In this document: positions 15,598-23,736 of the stretch, in pieces
Numbering within the stretch: the stretch's first letter is position 1
How the letters are laid out: every line of letters begins with the position of its first letter
Assembly (NCBI GenBank): GCA_030740295.1
Contig: JASLXP010000072.1
Coordinates: forward strand, 1-26,014
DNA from: Planctomycetota bacterium
GTDB taxonomy: Bacteria > Planctomycetota > PUPC01 > JACPCR01
DNA: 26,014 nt
Reading direction: 5' to 3'
Program-made: the position numbers and the translations under genes
Notes under the pieces: generated by a model
The model's database searches: none
The model's input: only the letters and a program-made list of their open reading frames with translations
Told to the model about the DNA's origin: nothing

Positions 15598-16968
15598 ATG
15601 TCAGACTTCCCACTTCTCGCAGGCGTAGCCCGTCAGAATATCACCCCTGCATCGGGTACCCAGATCGATGGGGACATCGGACGCTGTCGCCCCACCGAGG
15701 AAATCCGAAATCCAATCTACGTGCGTGCCCTCGTCCTCGAGCAGGGAGAAGAGAAATTCTGCCTGCTTTCAATGGATCTGCTGGCAGTGACTACCGAATG
15801 GTCTGACAAGGTCCGACAAACCATTGAAGAAGAATGTGGAATCCCCTTCGAGGCGGTGGCTGTTCACGTAACGCAGACTCACTCCGCGCCCTCACTCGGC
15901 AAATTGATGCTGAGTGGACGGCTGCCTGCGACAGAAAAATATCCCTGGCTTCGCGGGATGACTCACGACTATGCCGAACACGCGCTGCCGAAAATCATCG
16001 CGGCCGTTCGTGAGGCCAGAGGCTCGGCAAAACCGGTCTCGATTTCCTACGGCGCCAGGCCCGATGGTCGCGTCGCATTCAACCGCAGATACGTCATGCG
16101 TGACGGCTCTTCCACCATGTTCGGGCGGCCCAACGAAGAGATACTGCACATCGAAGGTCCGGCGGACCCGGAAGTCGGGCTGCTGTCCTTGAAAGATGAA
16201 GATGCCAACTCCGTGGCGCTTATCCTTCACCATACCAGCCATCCGACTCACGGTTATCCACAACGATACATCTGCCCTGACTGGCCCGGCCTGTGGTGCG
16301 ATCTGGTCGAGCCCGATCTCGAGGGCGGTATGCCCCTGGTCGTTAACGGCTGCTGCGGAAACGTTCATCACAACAACGCCCTCGATCCCACCCAAGTCGA
16401 CACAGTAGATCGCATGGGCGAGCTCCTGACCGAAACCACTCGAAAGACCTTTGCAGAACTGAAGCCCTGTGCGTCGTCCGTGCTCCGCTCAAAGAGCAGC
16501 AGAATTCAGCTCCCCTTCCGTGACATATCCTCCGAGAAGTTCGAGAACGCGCATAAGCTCATAGATGAAAATCCCGAGCCCATGTGGCTGGATGAAGAGA
16601 AGACCCGCGTGGACTGGGCCTGGTGTTACGCTGCTTCCATGCTCGACCTGGAAGAATTGGTGAACGCCCGCGAAACGTTCGAGTACGAAGTGCAGGCCGT
16701 CCGGATTGGCGACGTGGCCATCCTGGTCTTGACAGGCGAGCCGTTCGTAGAAGGCCAGCTCGAAATCAAAAGACGGTCCCCCGCCGCGCGCACCTATGTT
16801 GCGCACATGTCCAATGGCTACTCCGGGTACATCCCAACACCCCAGGCCATCGAAGGCGGCGGATACGAAACCGATGTCTGCATGGGATCTAAGCTGGCAC
16901 CGGAGGCCCTCAGCATGATCGTGGATGAATCAGTGAAGGTGCTGACAGAACTGATGGGCGCAGAGTAA
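15598..16968 (+). CDS. Neutral/alkaline ceramidase-like hydrolase (N-terminal domain only)
   Basis: The sequence matches the neutral/alkaline non-lysosomal ceramidase catalytic domain. It shows AGVARQNITPASG (8-20), the histidine motif VHVTQTHSAPSLGK, the conserved VALILHHTSHPTHGYP, a glycine/cysteine-rich NGCCGNVHHN, and EPFVEGQLEI with a likely metal-ligand Glu. True ceramidases are secreted, exceed 600 residues and carry a C-terminal immunoglobulin-like domain. This 456-residue product has neither that domain nor a signal peptide, so amidase action on another lipid or a sugar amide is equally possible. Similar short homologues are common in environmental bacteria with glycan clusters. The ATG at 15598 has no clear ribosome-binding site, but the conserved N-terminus supports it. 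Confidence 0.85.
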   Translation: MSDFPLLAGVARQNITPASGTQIDGDIGRCRPTEEIRNPIYVRALVLEQGEEKFCLLSMDLLAVTTEWSDKVRQTIEEECGIPFEAVAVHVTQTHSAPSLGKLMLSGRLPATEKYPWLRGMTHDYAEHALPKIIAAVREARGSAKPVSISYGARPDGRVAFNRRYVMRDGSSTMFGRPNEEILHIEGPADPEVGLLSLKDEDANSVALILHHTSHPTHGYPQRYICPDWPGLWCDLVEPDLEGGMPLVVNGCCGNVHHNNALDPTQVDTVDRMGELLTETTRKTFAELKPCASSVLRSKSSRIQLPFRDISSEKFENAHKLIDENPEPMWLDEEKTRVDWAWCYAASMLDLEELVNARETFEYEVQAVRIGDVAILVLTGEPFVEGQLEIKRRSPAARTYVAHMSNGYSGYIPTPQAIEGGGYETDVCMGSKLAPEALSMIVDESVKVLTELMGAE

Positions 16969-17002
16969 AGGCGATATAGCAGGCACGGCGGTTAGGAATG
17001 AA

Positions 17003-17086
17003 GCTTGTTCATTCTCTTCGTCTTAATCTCTGTCCAGGAGCAATTCGAGATTAAGACGAAAAGAAAGACGAGGAGAATGAACAAGC
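17003..17086. repeat. 84-nt imperfect palindrome with an internal duplication
   Basis: The left arm (17003-17030) pairs with a right arm split into 17047-17060 and 17073-17086 by a 12-nt insertion, around a 16-nt loop. The word AAGACGA occurs twice in the right half (17053-17059 and 17065-17071). The left 22 nt can therefore pair instead with 17065-17086 with a single wobble. The two alternative foldings share the outer stem. No T-tract follows. Confidence 0.8.
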
Positions 17087-17165
17087 AAGTCTCACGTTGC
17101 CTTGGTCTACGGGGCGAAGAATGACCGTCGGCAGCGTCGCCCCAATAGAGTCTGTGGGTGTGACT

Positions 17166-17184
17166 TCTCCGCGCAGCGCGGAGA
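17166..17184. repeat. Perfect 8-bp hairpin with 3-nt loop
   Basis: TCTCCGCG and CGCGGAGA flank a CAG loop. It is GC-rich with no following T-tract and lies 5 nt before a second, longer hairpin. Confidence 0.6.
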
Positions 17185-17188
17185 TAAT

Positions 17189-17226
17189 TACCACGGATGG
17201 CAAAGATGGCAAAGCCATCCGTGGTA
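17189..17226. repeat. Perfect 12-bp inverted repeat
   Basis: TACCACGGATGG (17189-17200) and CCATCCGTGGTA (17215-17226) are exact reverse complements around a 14-nt loop that itself repeats the word GATGGCAAAG. Followed by TTTC only, so a terminator role is weakly supported. Confidence 0.75.
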
Positions 17227-17319
17227 TTTCTATCGTAGCTGCGGTTGCGGCCGAAGGCAGCCTTAGGATTAGGGATGCGTCTGCAATGCGGTTAAAATAA
17301 GCACTGTTGTCGGATCATT

Positions 17320-17354
17320 CTTACTCATTACGTATTACGTATTACTCATTACTC
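17320..17354 (+). repeat. Five-unit heptamer array (ATTACTC/ATTACGT) abutting a start codon
   Basis: Five contiguous 7-mers: CTTACTC, ATTACGT, ATTACGT, ATTACTC, ATTACTC. The array ends 1 nt before the GTG start (17356) of the TolB-like gene and so occupies its whole ribosome-binding region. It has the same 7-bp period as the array at 7242-7311, and five of seven bases match between ATTACTC and GATACTC. Confidence 0.85.
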
Positions 17355-17355
17355 A

Positions 17356-18600
17356 GTGACCTCCAGGGCCGTTCACCAATTAATCATCCATTTGTTGGCC
17401 AGCCTGCCGGTATCCGCAGAATCGGTCGGCAAGGAATTCAAGGACATTAAGTTGAGCCGTCCGGTTATCGGACGGCACTCGAGCCTGGGCCAGCCTCGCG
17501 AGAACGAAAGTCCTCTGCCTGATCTTGAGACTTTGGAAAGGCTGATCAATTCCGAAAGCCCAGAGCCCATCATCTTCATCGAGCTCCTGCGCGATAAGGA
17601 TGACCGCTACGCACCAGTTTATTCGCCAGATGGCAAGAGGCTGGCCTTTGTCAGGGCAGACATCGAACGGAAGTCGAGCAAGATCGAGATTCTTGACAAC
17701 CTGGCCACAGGCGCGGTCCGAACCGTTCTGCCGAAAGAGGAGAGCTATGATTACATGTTCGCCTGGAGGCGCGGCCACCCCTCCCTTACAGATTTCTGTT
17801 TCGCCAGTACTGCCGGGCCTGAACAGACAATGAATCTGTTCCTGGCCACGACGAGCCTGAAAACACGCAGGCTGACGAATACGAGACAACTCAAAAAGCA
17901 CCCGGACCTGAGAATCACCGTCCAGGGGAGCTGCCAGTTGCTTTATGAAATGGAAGGCCGAGTCATGCTCTTTGAATTCGACGACCTTCAAAGCCCGGGG
18001 CAGCCCCGACAGCTTGCAGAGGGTGGATTCCCGGCATGGTCACCTGACGGAAAGCGCTATGCATTCGTCAAGACAGCCGCAGATGAAGCAGGAACCCAAT
18101 ACAGCCTCGTACTGAAGCAGATCAGCGGGACGGAAAGAGTAGTCGTATCGCCGCAACTGAAGCCGCTGATGAGCCCCGCATGGTCACCGGATGGAGCATG
18201 GATCGCTTTCTACATGGCCGGTCAGACGAAAGGCAGATACGACCTGATGACAGTTCCCACGGAAGGCGGCCCGGCAAGGCAGATTGCCAGAGAAGTCGTC
18301 GTCGAAACGAACTTCGATCACTCTGGCCCGGCATGGACTAGGGACAGCAAACGGCTTTTCTTTTTTGCCCTCAAGAATCAGGAAAACATCGTTACCTTCG
18401 AGGAGAGCTATTACCGCCTGCTCTCAAAAGAAAATCGTGAAGGCGCGCCGTTGACGGCTTTTGACTATGATCGCCGCTACACCACGGCCGTCGCCCCGGT
18501 AGTTAATCCCAATGCCCGGTATCCAGAGGTGACTTTCTCGGCAACAAAGGGACTGTCACAAGGAATATATGTTCTCATTCTTAATCACCTCGGAAACTGA
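17356..18600 (+). CDS. Exported TolB/WD40-like beta-propeller protein
   Basis: A 414-residue protein with an N-terminal signal peptide (about 1-21, ending LPVSA) and repeated propeller blades of the TolB/PD40 type. Blade motifs are YSPDGKRLAFV (89-99), AWSPDGKRYAFV (227-238), AWSPDGAWIAFY (275-286) and AWTRDSKRLFFF (326-337). No protease or hydrolase domain follows, so it is likely a binding or scaffold protein in the periplasm. It is not assigned to the Tol-Pal system because tolA, tolQ, tolR and pal are absent. The GTG start gives a complete signal peptide, yet a heptamer repeat replaces the Shine-Dalgarno region. It is the first gene of a tight operon; the next gene begins 6 nt later. Confidence 0.8.
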   Translation: MTSRAVHQLIIHLLASLPVSAESVGKEFKDIKLSRPVIGRHSSLGQPRENESPLPDLETLERLINSESPEPIIFIELLRDKDDRYAPVYSPDGKRLAFVRADIERKSSKIEILDNLATGAVRTVLPKEESYDYMFAWRRGHPSLTDFCFASTAGPEQTMNLFLATTSLKTRRLTNTRQLKKHPDLRITVQGSCQLLYEMEGRVMLFEFDDLQSPGQPRQLAEGGFPAWSPDGKRYAFVKTAADEAGTQYSLVLKQISGTERVVVSPQLKPLMSPAWSPDGAWIAFYMAGQTKGRYDLMTVPTEGGPARQIAREVVVETNFDHSGPAWTRDSKRLFFFALKNQENIVTFEESYYRLLSKENREGAPLTAFDYDRRYTTAVAPVVNPNARYPEVTFSATKGLSQGIYVLILNHLGN

Positions 18601-18606
18601 TTCGTG

Positions 18607-19983
18607 ATGAGCCGGCTGACGTTAGTGTTTTGCACATGTTGCCTCATGAATCCCATCGCCTCAGAGAACTCAGAACTAGATGATCGATGCGCCAGAAGTA
18701 TCGTCGTACGCACTGCACTGGAATTGCAGAGAGAGGTGCTCAATCACTATGCAACGAAGACCGAAACACCTGACCCTGCGATCTGTTTCTATCTTGGCCT
18801 GAATCACATGAGCGGAAATCTCATCCTTCAAAAAGAAACCCGTAATTGGAGGCAGGCAATTAGTTGGCTTCAGAAGGCAACCCAAGCGGGCGCATTCCGG
18901 GAAAGGGCAGATGTAAACCTGGATAGAATCAGAAAGTGCAAAAAAGATGGAGCGATGAATCTCAGACCGTCGAGCTTTGCAGACACCTCAGAAAAAGATG
19001 TGCTGAATGCGATGAATCAACCGCAGGAACATCTTGAGCTCGGCAGCGTCGATTTCTCTAATCGCACAGTCACATTCAAGCTGCCGCTCTATAACTCACT
19101 GCACTGGATTGCCGACCCCGCTTCCAGGTTGGAGCAAGCACTCACTATCGAAGAGGTACTCACTTCCGCGGGCATGGCCGCAAGTCAGGGAGACGTCTCA
19201 AGCATTAGTGAATGGATGTCCCGGACCAGTGCTGAAGTAACAAGCATCAAGCGACACCTCCAAACAGATATCCATCCCGAGACTCTGATACGAGCTGCAA
19301 CTGTGGCCGGATTTAATAGCGCATGGCCGGAGTTCTGGGCATACAGGCTGGAGACTGGACTGCGGCAGGTGAGGGCACAGCCAGAATACTTAAAACTGAG
19401 CCTTTCAAGATTCGAAAAAAAGTACGTTGACTGGATTTGGGCTCTGGCGTGGCTGCGATTCACTCATGCCTCGACCACTGAAGACCAGCAGATCATGGAT
19501 TTCGCACTTCAGACATTGAATATCGCGTATAAGCAGACAGAGCGTCACAACCCTCACGCTCATCGAACTCTCTATCTTGCCTGGGCCGGGTACATTTACT
19601 TCTATTCAGGCCGGCTCGATGACCTCCTTTACTATCCCTACGACGAAAATATGCTCCCGGCCAAACTGCCCTGTCAGGCTGTTCTGGATTACGCCAGCCG
19701 GCTGCAGGCCATCCAGAAACTGGAACGACCGCAGTTGAAGGAAGAAAATGTTGCGCCCGTCGTGCATCATCCTCGTCAGAAACTTCTGTTTGGCGATGGA
19801 ACAATCCTGGGAACGCAGGGCTCTTCAGGAACACCTGACCCGCAAAACATACACCGCTCTCCCGTACAGGAAGACGGCCGCCCTCTTGCATTAGTTGTTC
19901 CAACGATAGTGGTGGGTATTGGCGCACTGATAGTGGTTGCCGCCGTGGTCATCGTGGTCAAGCGAAGAAGGGGCGTGCTATGA
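18607..19983 (+). CDS. Type I membrane protein of unknown function
   Basis: I do not recognise a family. The 458-residue protein begins with a short signal-like segment (SRLTLVFCTCCLMNPIA). It continues with a large helical extracytoplasmic part that includes a TPR/Sel1-like helix pair (NWRQAISWLQKATQAGAFRE, near 80-100). It ends with one transmembrane segment (LALVVPTIVVGIGALIVVAAVV, about 427-448) and a basic stop-transfer tail (KRRRGVL). This gives an outside-facing type I topology. A GTG directly before the ATG (18604) is an alternative start. The gene overlaps the next by 4 nt (ATGA), so translation is coupled. With its neighbours it probably forms part of an envelope assembly; no enzymatic motif is visible. 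Confidence 0.75.
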   Translation: MSRLTLVFCTCCLMNPIASENSELDDRCARSIVVRTALELQREVLNHYATKTETPDPAICFYLGLNHMSGNLILQKETRNWRQAISWLQKATQAGAFRERADVNLDRIRKCKKDGAMNLRPSSFADTSEKDVLNAMNQPQEHLELGSVDFSNRTVTFKLPLYNSLHWIADPASRLEQALTIEEVLTSAGMAASQGDVSSISEWMSRTSAEVTSIKRHLQTDIHPETLIRAATVAGFNSAWPEFWAYRLETGLRQVRAQPEYLKLSLSRFEKKYVDWIWALAWLRFTHASTTEDQQIMDFALQTLNIAYKQTERHNPHAHRTLYLAWAGYIYFYSGRLDDLLYYPYDENMLPAKLPCQAVLDYASRLQAIQKLERPQLKEENVAPVVHHPRQKLLFGDGTILGTQGSSGTPDPQNIHRSPVQEDGRPLALVVPTIVVGIGALIVVAAVVIVVKRRRGVL

Positions 19984-21350
19984 AGATCCGCTGCCCGAAA
20001 TGCAGAGCGGGATTAGAGATCGAGCGAAGCATCGTTGGAGACCAGGTACCCTGCCCGCGCTGCAATCACACATTGGATCTCATTGCATTTGAACACGCTC
20101 TTCAGTCGCGCACTGGAACTCGATCCCTTGGCGATCCGCCCAAGAGGACGGACTCAGTAAAAGACCGGAAGAAGCCACAATCGATGCTCCTGCCAGTTCT
20201 CATGGGAGTAATTGGGATATTTGTCTCCGCAACAGGAATTTACCTGTTTCTCAAATCCGGACCGGCAAACAATCAGCGGCCTGAGAATGTTCCAACAACA
20301 ACTGTCGCGGCACGGACCGCACTGGTCGATGACCCGATCACTGAAAATCTCAACACTTCGAATACTGACAAAGCTGAAACAGCCAAGCCCTCCGATCAGA
20401 CAACTGAGACCAGAAAACCAGAGGCACAGATAAAATCGCCATACCTGGAAATTCTTACAACAGCAAGAGCACTTACTGTTGATCATAGATTGCTGAAGAT
20501 TCAGCCCTGGACTTCAAACGAAAAGTTGCGTCTCTACCTGCCGCCTGGCACACACCATGTTATCCGAGAAGGGGTTTCAAAGTGGGTCGAGATTGAAACG
20601 GATTTCAGTGACCAATACTTCTCACTACATGAAGAGATGAACCGAAACATGACTCGCGCAGTGAAAAGACACGCTGAATCAGGCGCCAAAGTGTTCTTTT
20701 CAGGATCGGAAGGTCTGCCATACCATCTGATCGGGAATTACTATTTCCTGATAAGCAAAAATCAGAAAGACCGAAGGGGATTGTTGAATTCAGCCAGAAG
20801 AAGATACATTCAGGCTATCAAGGTCGACCCGGGGTTGGCGCCCTCACATGTTAATCTTGGATACATCTGGTCTGAGTTAGGGGAGAACGACCTGGCTGCC
20901 AGGGAAGTCCTCGCCGCAGAGTGGCTCAATTTTGACAATGTATTTGGCATTCAGACCGGAATTGAAGAACTTAAGAGAAGGCTCAATCTGACCAAGCCGG
21001 CAGCCATCCTGGATATCCCCTGGGAGAGCTATGAAGAACGGCTGCCTGAGGACAATCGGGACAAAAAGATGGTCCAGTTTCATCAGACCATCATGAGATA
21101 TTCAGACCAGGCTGCAGAGCGGGCAAAGCTCCTTAGCAATCTGGGGCTTTACTTCGCCAGGCAAAAGGATAAGGCCAGACAGGCCGAGGAGTATTATCGC
21201 CTGGCAATCCAGGAACTGGATCAAGAAGCCTCAAAGGAGAAACAACGCTCTGTATTCAAAGTTGTATCGAATAACCTCGCCTTACTTGCTTCCAAATATC
21301 AATTGCCGGAGCTCATCGAGTACGAAGCTCTGGCGGATATGAACAGATGA
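19980..21350 (+). CDS. Zinc-ribbon, single-pass membrane protein with TPR-like domain
   Basis: Three parts are visible. An N-terminal zinc ribbon resembles the MJ0042 type: C5-P-K-C8 and C25-P-R-C28. A transmembrane segment (about 69-91: MLLPVLMGVIGIFVSATGIYLFL) follows. After a Thr/Pro/Asn-rich linker (about 95-150) comes a C-terminal part with TPR-like helices (RRRYIQAIKVDPGLAPSHVNLGYIWSELGENDLAAREVLAAE; later LSNLGLYFARQKDKARQAEEYYRLAIQEL). The zinc ribbon would be cytoplasmic and the repeats outside. An AAGGGG 7 nt before the ATG, inside the preceding gene, is a good ribosome-binding site. Zinc-ribbon plus membrane proteins are frequent in PVC bacteria and mostly uncharacterised. It could bridge the cytoplasm to the extracytoplasmic proteins of this operon. 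Confidence 0.8.
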   Translation: MKIRCPKCRAGLEIERSIVGDQVPCPRCNHTLDLIAFEHALQSRTGTRSLGDPPKRTDSVKDRKKPQSMLLPVLMGVIGIFVSATGIYLFLKSGPANNQRPENVPTTTVAARTALVDDPITENLNTSNTDKAETAKPSDQTTETRKPEAQIKSPYLEILTTARALTVDHRLLKIQPWTSNEKLRLYLPPGTHHVIREGVSKWVEIETDFSDQYFSLHEEMNRNMTRAVKRHAESGAKVFFSGSEGLPYHLIGNYYFLISKNQKDRRGLLNSARRRYIQAIKVDPGLAPSHVNLGYIWSELGENDLAAREVLAAEWLNFDNVFGIQTGIEELKRRLNLTKPAAILDIPWESYEERLPEDNRDKKMVQFHQTIMRYSDQAAERAKLLSNLGLYFARQKDKARQAEEYYRLAIQELDQEASKEKQRSVFKVVSNNLALLASKYQLPELIEYEALADMNR

Positions 21351-21360
21351 TCATTCAAGG

Positions 21361-23736
21361 ATGAAAATAAAGAGCGGAATCATTATAGCTATCTCGGTCG
21401 TTGTCCTGGGTGCCGGCACTGGCTACCTGGGCGTCAGAGAAAAAGAAAAACTTGGAGATGCCCAATTCAAAAGGCACGCTTTTGCTGAGGCACAGGCTGC
21501 ATACAAAGAGGCGTTGTCTCTGGCCTTCCAATTGTCCGATGAGCAGAAACGTAAATACAGCCGCGAGCTGCGGGAAGTCCGTTACAAGGAGGCCGCGAGC
21601 ATCGCCCGACAGCAGACCCTGAGAATCGGGGAGATCACCTATCCTGAGACTTTTGAGGCTATAACGGCCAAAAAACCAGTCGAGCAGCGCCTTGGCCAGC
21701 TTATGTATCATCCGCTTGTAAGCCTGGATGAAAGGGGCCAGAAGTGGATTGGAATACTTGCTAAGAAGTGGAGCGCATCTATTGACCGGCTCAGTTACAC
21801 CTTCGAATTGAAGAAGGAGTATCGGTGGCCAAATGGCAGAGCAATTACCGCCTACGATGTGGATTTCACTATTGATGCAATCAGGAATCCTGAGACTGAA
21901 AATTTCGATCCATTTCTTGCTAGTTTTTTCAGGAAGACAACCATCCATGACCCTTTCAAAATCAGCATCCATCTGACGCGACAGTTCTTCGAGCCTCTCT
22001 CATTACTTTCGTTTAAAATTCTGCCTCGGTATCCATTCCATATTCCGATGCAGCTCCGTGATATGACTGCGAGTTGGCGAACGATTAAGAGAAATCGGTC
22101 CTATCGTTTTACTCTGCGCAAGAGTATTCACTGGCCAAATGGCGATACGGTGAGCCCGAAAGACCTTGTCTATACGGCAAAGAGAAGGCGCGTACTGGCA
22201 GAAAGAGGTACACCGGAACGAGACGGAGTTGAAATTGAGGAAATCCTTCCGGACGCGGAGAATGGCGTCCGAATCATGCTGAGAGCTCCGCCTCGTAACC
22301 TTGGTGCACTATTTTCAATTAATATCTTTCCGGAATACGCGGTTGGCGCCCCCCTGACTGTTCGAGACCTCGTAAAGAAGACCAGGCGCGAGGAGGCAAA
22401 TGACTATGTTCTCGAACTCCGAGATGACGTTTCATGGCCTGCCGGTAAAAGCGTAACTCCGGAAGATCTGAAACGAGTTATTGACCAGGCCGCGGCAGGA
22501 AGCTCGAAATCAGCACTGTCATTAAAGTGGATTCGCTCCAGCGAAGTACTGGATGGAAATTCCCTGCGATTGAGAACAACGGATTCTCTTCAAAATCAGC
22601 CACGTTTCTGGGAATTGCAGATTCTTCCTCCGGGGAATCTGGCAACAGTGGCCCTGACTGCCAAACACTGGTTTCGCAGGACCCCCATCGGAAGCGGACC
22701 GTTCCTCAGGGATCCTTCTGGGGACAAAGGACAGAGCGAATTGTTCTTCAAACGTAATCCCGGCTATTTCCTAGCCGCAAGGCCTCCTGCGCCGATTCAC
22801 AGGACATACAGGCCTTTCCTGAGCGGAATCGGCCTGAAAATCTACCACGACCGTTCGGCCGCCAGGCAGGCCCTGGAAATCGATCGGGCTAAGGAAACCA
22901 GTATCGATGTAAGCGTAGAACTCAGGCCCCTGGATATCGAGTTTTTTGCGAATCTGCCTGAAAACTACTACTTGAGAAGGTTCAAGACCTGGAAGGTGCA
23001 TTTCCTTGCGTTTAATTTCCGCCGCCGGCTGTTCCAGAAGAAGGAGATTCGCCAGGCGATCAATATGGGCCTCGAACGAAGGGCTGTCCTTGAAAAGATA
23101 TTTCGTGGTGGGCGAGGTGGGCAGCCCCACGTACTGCTGTCTGGCCCGTACCCCAAGGGAAGCTGGGCATACAGCCCACTGGTTGATGTTTATCAGTTCG
23201 ATGCCAAGGGGGCCCGTGAAATGCTCGCTCAGGCAGGAATCCCAAATCCGTCGTTCAGCCTGAAGTTTCCAAGCTACGACCGCAACATCGAACGAGCCTG
23301 CACTAATTTTCAGGAAACTCTCGAAGAATTAGGCTTCGAAGTCAGGCTCGAAAGAAAGCTCGAAAGGGATCTCCACGATGAAGTCATTAATGAGCAGGAT
23401 TTTGATGTTGCCTATATGACTCACACCTTTGACGAGACATTAAACCTTGCACCGCTCTTGGATAGTTCACGCACTAAGAAAGGCGCTTCCAACTACATGG
23501 GGTATGAGAGCGATCTTCTAATGGAACGATTCCGTGAAATGAATGCTCGCCCCAATGCCGAGCGCATCCAGGCCATCGCACAGGACATTCACAAACATTG
23601 TCATGAAGAAGCAGTCCTGTGCATGCTATGGCAGCTTGATATCTGGTCTGCTTTCCGAAACGAGGTGAAGCAGGAACAAGTATCTATTCACCCCTTTCTG
23701 TTCTATAACCGGCCTCAGGATTGGACCGTCAGATAG
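21361..23736 (+). CDS. Membrane-anchored family 5 solute-binding protein with triplicated lobe module
   Basis: The 791-residue product has a transmembrane anchor (about 5-24), a TPR-like helix pair (31-60: LGDAQFKRHAFAEAQAAYKE), then an extracellular solute-binding protein family 5 (oligopeptide/nickel type) body. C-terminal family landmarks are PIGSGPF (442-448), ELFFKRNPGYF (460-470), a middle helix KEIRQAINMGLERRAVLEKIF (561-581) and GAREMLAQAGI (617-627). The lobe module Y-x-[FL]-x-L-[KR]-x4-W-P-[NA]-G-x6-D-[VL], normally single, occurs three times at Y146, Y248 and Y349. The internal spacings are identical, and each copy has a downstream I-[LF]-P segment. No lipobox is seen. It begins 10 nt after the preceding gene; an AAGG runs directly into the start codon. 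No permease or ATPase gene is adjacent, so binding or sensing is likelier than transport. Confidence 0.88.
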   Translation: MKIKSGIIIAISVVVLGAGTGYLGVREKEKLGDAQFKRHAFAEAQAAYKEALSLAFQLSDEQKRKYSRELREVRYKEAASIARQQTLRIGEITYPETFEAITAKKPVEQRLGQLMYHPLVSLDERGQKWIGILAKKWSASIDRLSYTFELKKEYRWPNGRAITAYDVDFTIDAIRNPETENFDPFLASFFRKTTIHDPFKISIHLTRQFFEPLSLLSFKILPRYPFHIPMQLRDMTASWRTIKRNRSYRFTLRKSIHWPNGDTVSPKDLVYTAKRRRVLAERGTPERDGVEIEEILPDAENGVRIMLRAPPRNLGALFSINIFPEYAVGAPLTVRDLVKKTRREEANDYVLELRDDVSWPAGKSVTPEDLKRVIDQAAAGSSKSALSLKWIRSSEVLDGNSLRLRTTDSLQNQPRFWELQILPPGNLATVALTAKHWFRRTPIGSGPFLRDPSGDKGQSELFFKRNPGYFLAARPPAPIHRTYRPFLSGIGLKIYHDRSAARQALEIDRAKETSIDVSVELRPLDIEFFANLPENYYLRRFKTWKVHFLAFNFRRRLFQKKEIRQAINMGLERRAVLEKIFRGGRGGQPHVLLSGPYPKGSWAYSPLVDVYQFDAKGAREMLAQAGIPNPSFSLKFPSYDRNIERACTNFQETLEELGFEVRLERKLERDLHDEVINEQDFDVAYMTHTFDETLNLAPLLDSSRTKKGASNYMGYESDLLMERFREMNARPNAERIQAIAQDIHKHCHEEAVLCMLWQLDIWSAFRNEVKQEQVSIHPFLFYNRPQDWTVR

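Larger units (their letters stand above)
16969..17355. other. 387-nt noncoding interval rich in inverted and direct repeats
   Basis: No convincing gene is present on either strand; a short plus-strand open frame at 17097-17300 runs through two hairpins and has no family-like features. From left to right the interval holds a large imperfect palindrome (17003-17086), two adjacent hairpins (17166-17184 and 17189-17226) and a heptamer array (17320-17354) abutting the next gene. It separates the ceramidase-like gene from the five-gene envelope operon and probably contains the operon's promoter, which I could not identify. Confidence 0.6.

Noticed and set aside
17097..17300. 67-codon plus-strand open frame in the repeat-rich interval
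   Set aside because: It runs through two perfect hairpins, encodes low-complexity protein and has no similarity to any family I know.
17356..18600. TolB-like propeller considered as part of a Tol-Pal system
   Set aside because: None of tolQ, tolR, tolA or pal is adjacent, and the propeller lacks the separate N-terminal TolB domain that I would expect to recognise.
21361..23736. Solute-binding protein considered as part of an oligopeptide ABC transporter
   Set aside because: No permease or ATPase gene is present on either side, and the neighbours are other anchored or exported proteins.
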